In this document: positions 63,889-64,000 of the stretch, piece by piece
Numbering within the stretch: the first letter of the stretch is position 1
Layout of the letters: each line of letters starts with the position of its first letter
Translations under genes and position numbers: made by a program
Notes under the pieces: generated by a model
The model's input: only the letters and a program-made list of their open reading frames with translations
Told to the model about the DNA's origin: nothing
Databases searched by the model: none
Assembly: GCA_030295235.1 (NCBI GenBank)
Contig: AP026151.1
Span: 186,001-250,000 of the forward strand
DNA: 64,000 bases
Reading direction: 5' to 3'
From: Fistulifera solaris
Taxonomy: Eukaryota; Bacillariophyta; Bacillariophyceae; Naviculales; Stauroneidaceae

Positions 63889-64000
63889 GCTATGTACAAA
63901 AGCAATATTTGAGATTACAAAAGTACTCCCACGCCACGCTCCCCGCACCAGCACAAAATGAAAATCATCATCATCGTTTTTATTCTAATAACGCCGAGCA
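63889..64000. other. Flank beyond the transposon
   Basis: 112 bp of host sequence to the window end. No feature supported. Confidence 0.3.

Overview
This is a gene-dense stretch of eukaryotic nuclear DNA, most likely from a diatom or a close stramenopile relative. The signs are short GT-AG introns of about 70-110 bp, an NRT2-type nitrate transporter, a nucleus-encoded plastid-type protein with a TAFAP (ASAFAP-like) signal, a DUF6824-type protein, a hybrid-looking cytochrome c peroxidase and three myosins of the compact IQ plus coiled-coil type. I cannot name the species.

Layout. 0-1.5 kb: tandem repeats and a SINE-like copy. 1.5-14.9 kb: housekeeping genes (phosphomannose isomerase, rhomboid protease, a basic nuclear-type protein, a zinc-ribbon protein, NRT2, TRAPPC1/Bet5, a Mic10-like protein, an ABCF ATPase). 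15-24 kb: a short repeat cluster, a VHL-beta/prolyl-4-hydroxylase protein, a MORC-like GHKL ATPase, an alpha-1,2-mannosidase (GH47) and a cytochrome c peroxidase. 24.2-42.6 kb: three myosin heavy chains with an Argonaute gene between the second and third. 43-57.5 kb: DPY30, a MORN protein, a ClpS-like plastid protein, a mutarotase-like protein, three probable single-pass membrane paralogues, a tandem pair of small CxxC proteins, a DUF6824 protein and a J-domain protein, with a second SINE-like copy and several members of a palindromic repeat family. 58.0-63.9 kb: a complete Mutator-like DNA transposon with perfect 131-bp terminal inverted repeats and a 9-bp target duplication. It encodes a MULE transposase, a CCHC knuckle region and a Ulp1/C48 protease.

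The most interesting gene is the Argonaute (33633-38035, 12 exons, about 1,203 aa). Its guide 5'-phosphate pocket (Y-x3-K, QC, KIN) is kept, but all four PIWI slicer residues appear to be replaced. Its N-terminus is an RGG/GGY tail built from three phase-1 symmetric mini-exons.

A technical point affects the whole annotation. About twenty otherwise well-conserved coding regions carry single-base frame changes, most of them at homopolymer runs, and correcting one base each time restores an exact multiple of three. I read these mainly as long-read consensus errors rather than real pseudogenes, although true decay cannot be excluded gene by gene. I saw no retroviral, LTR or other virus-like element, no CRISPR array and no convincing tRNA or rRNA gene.
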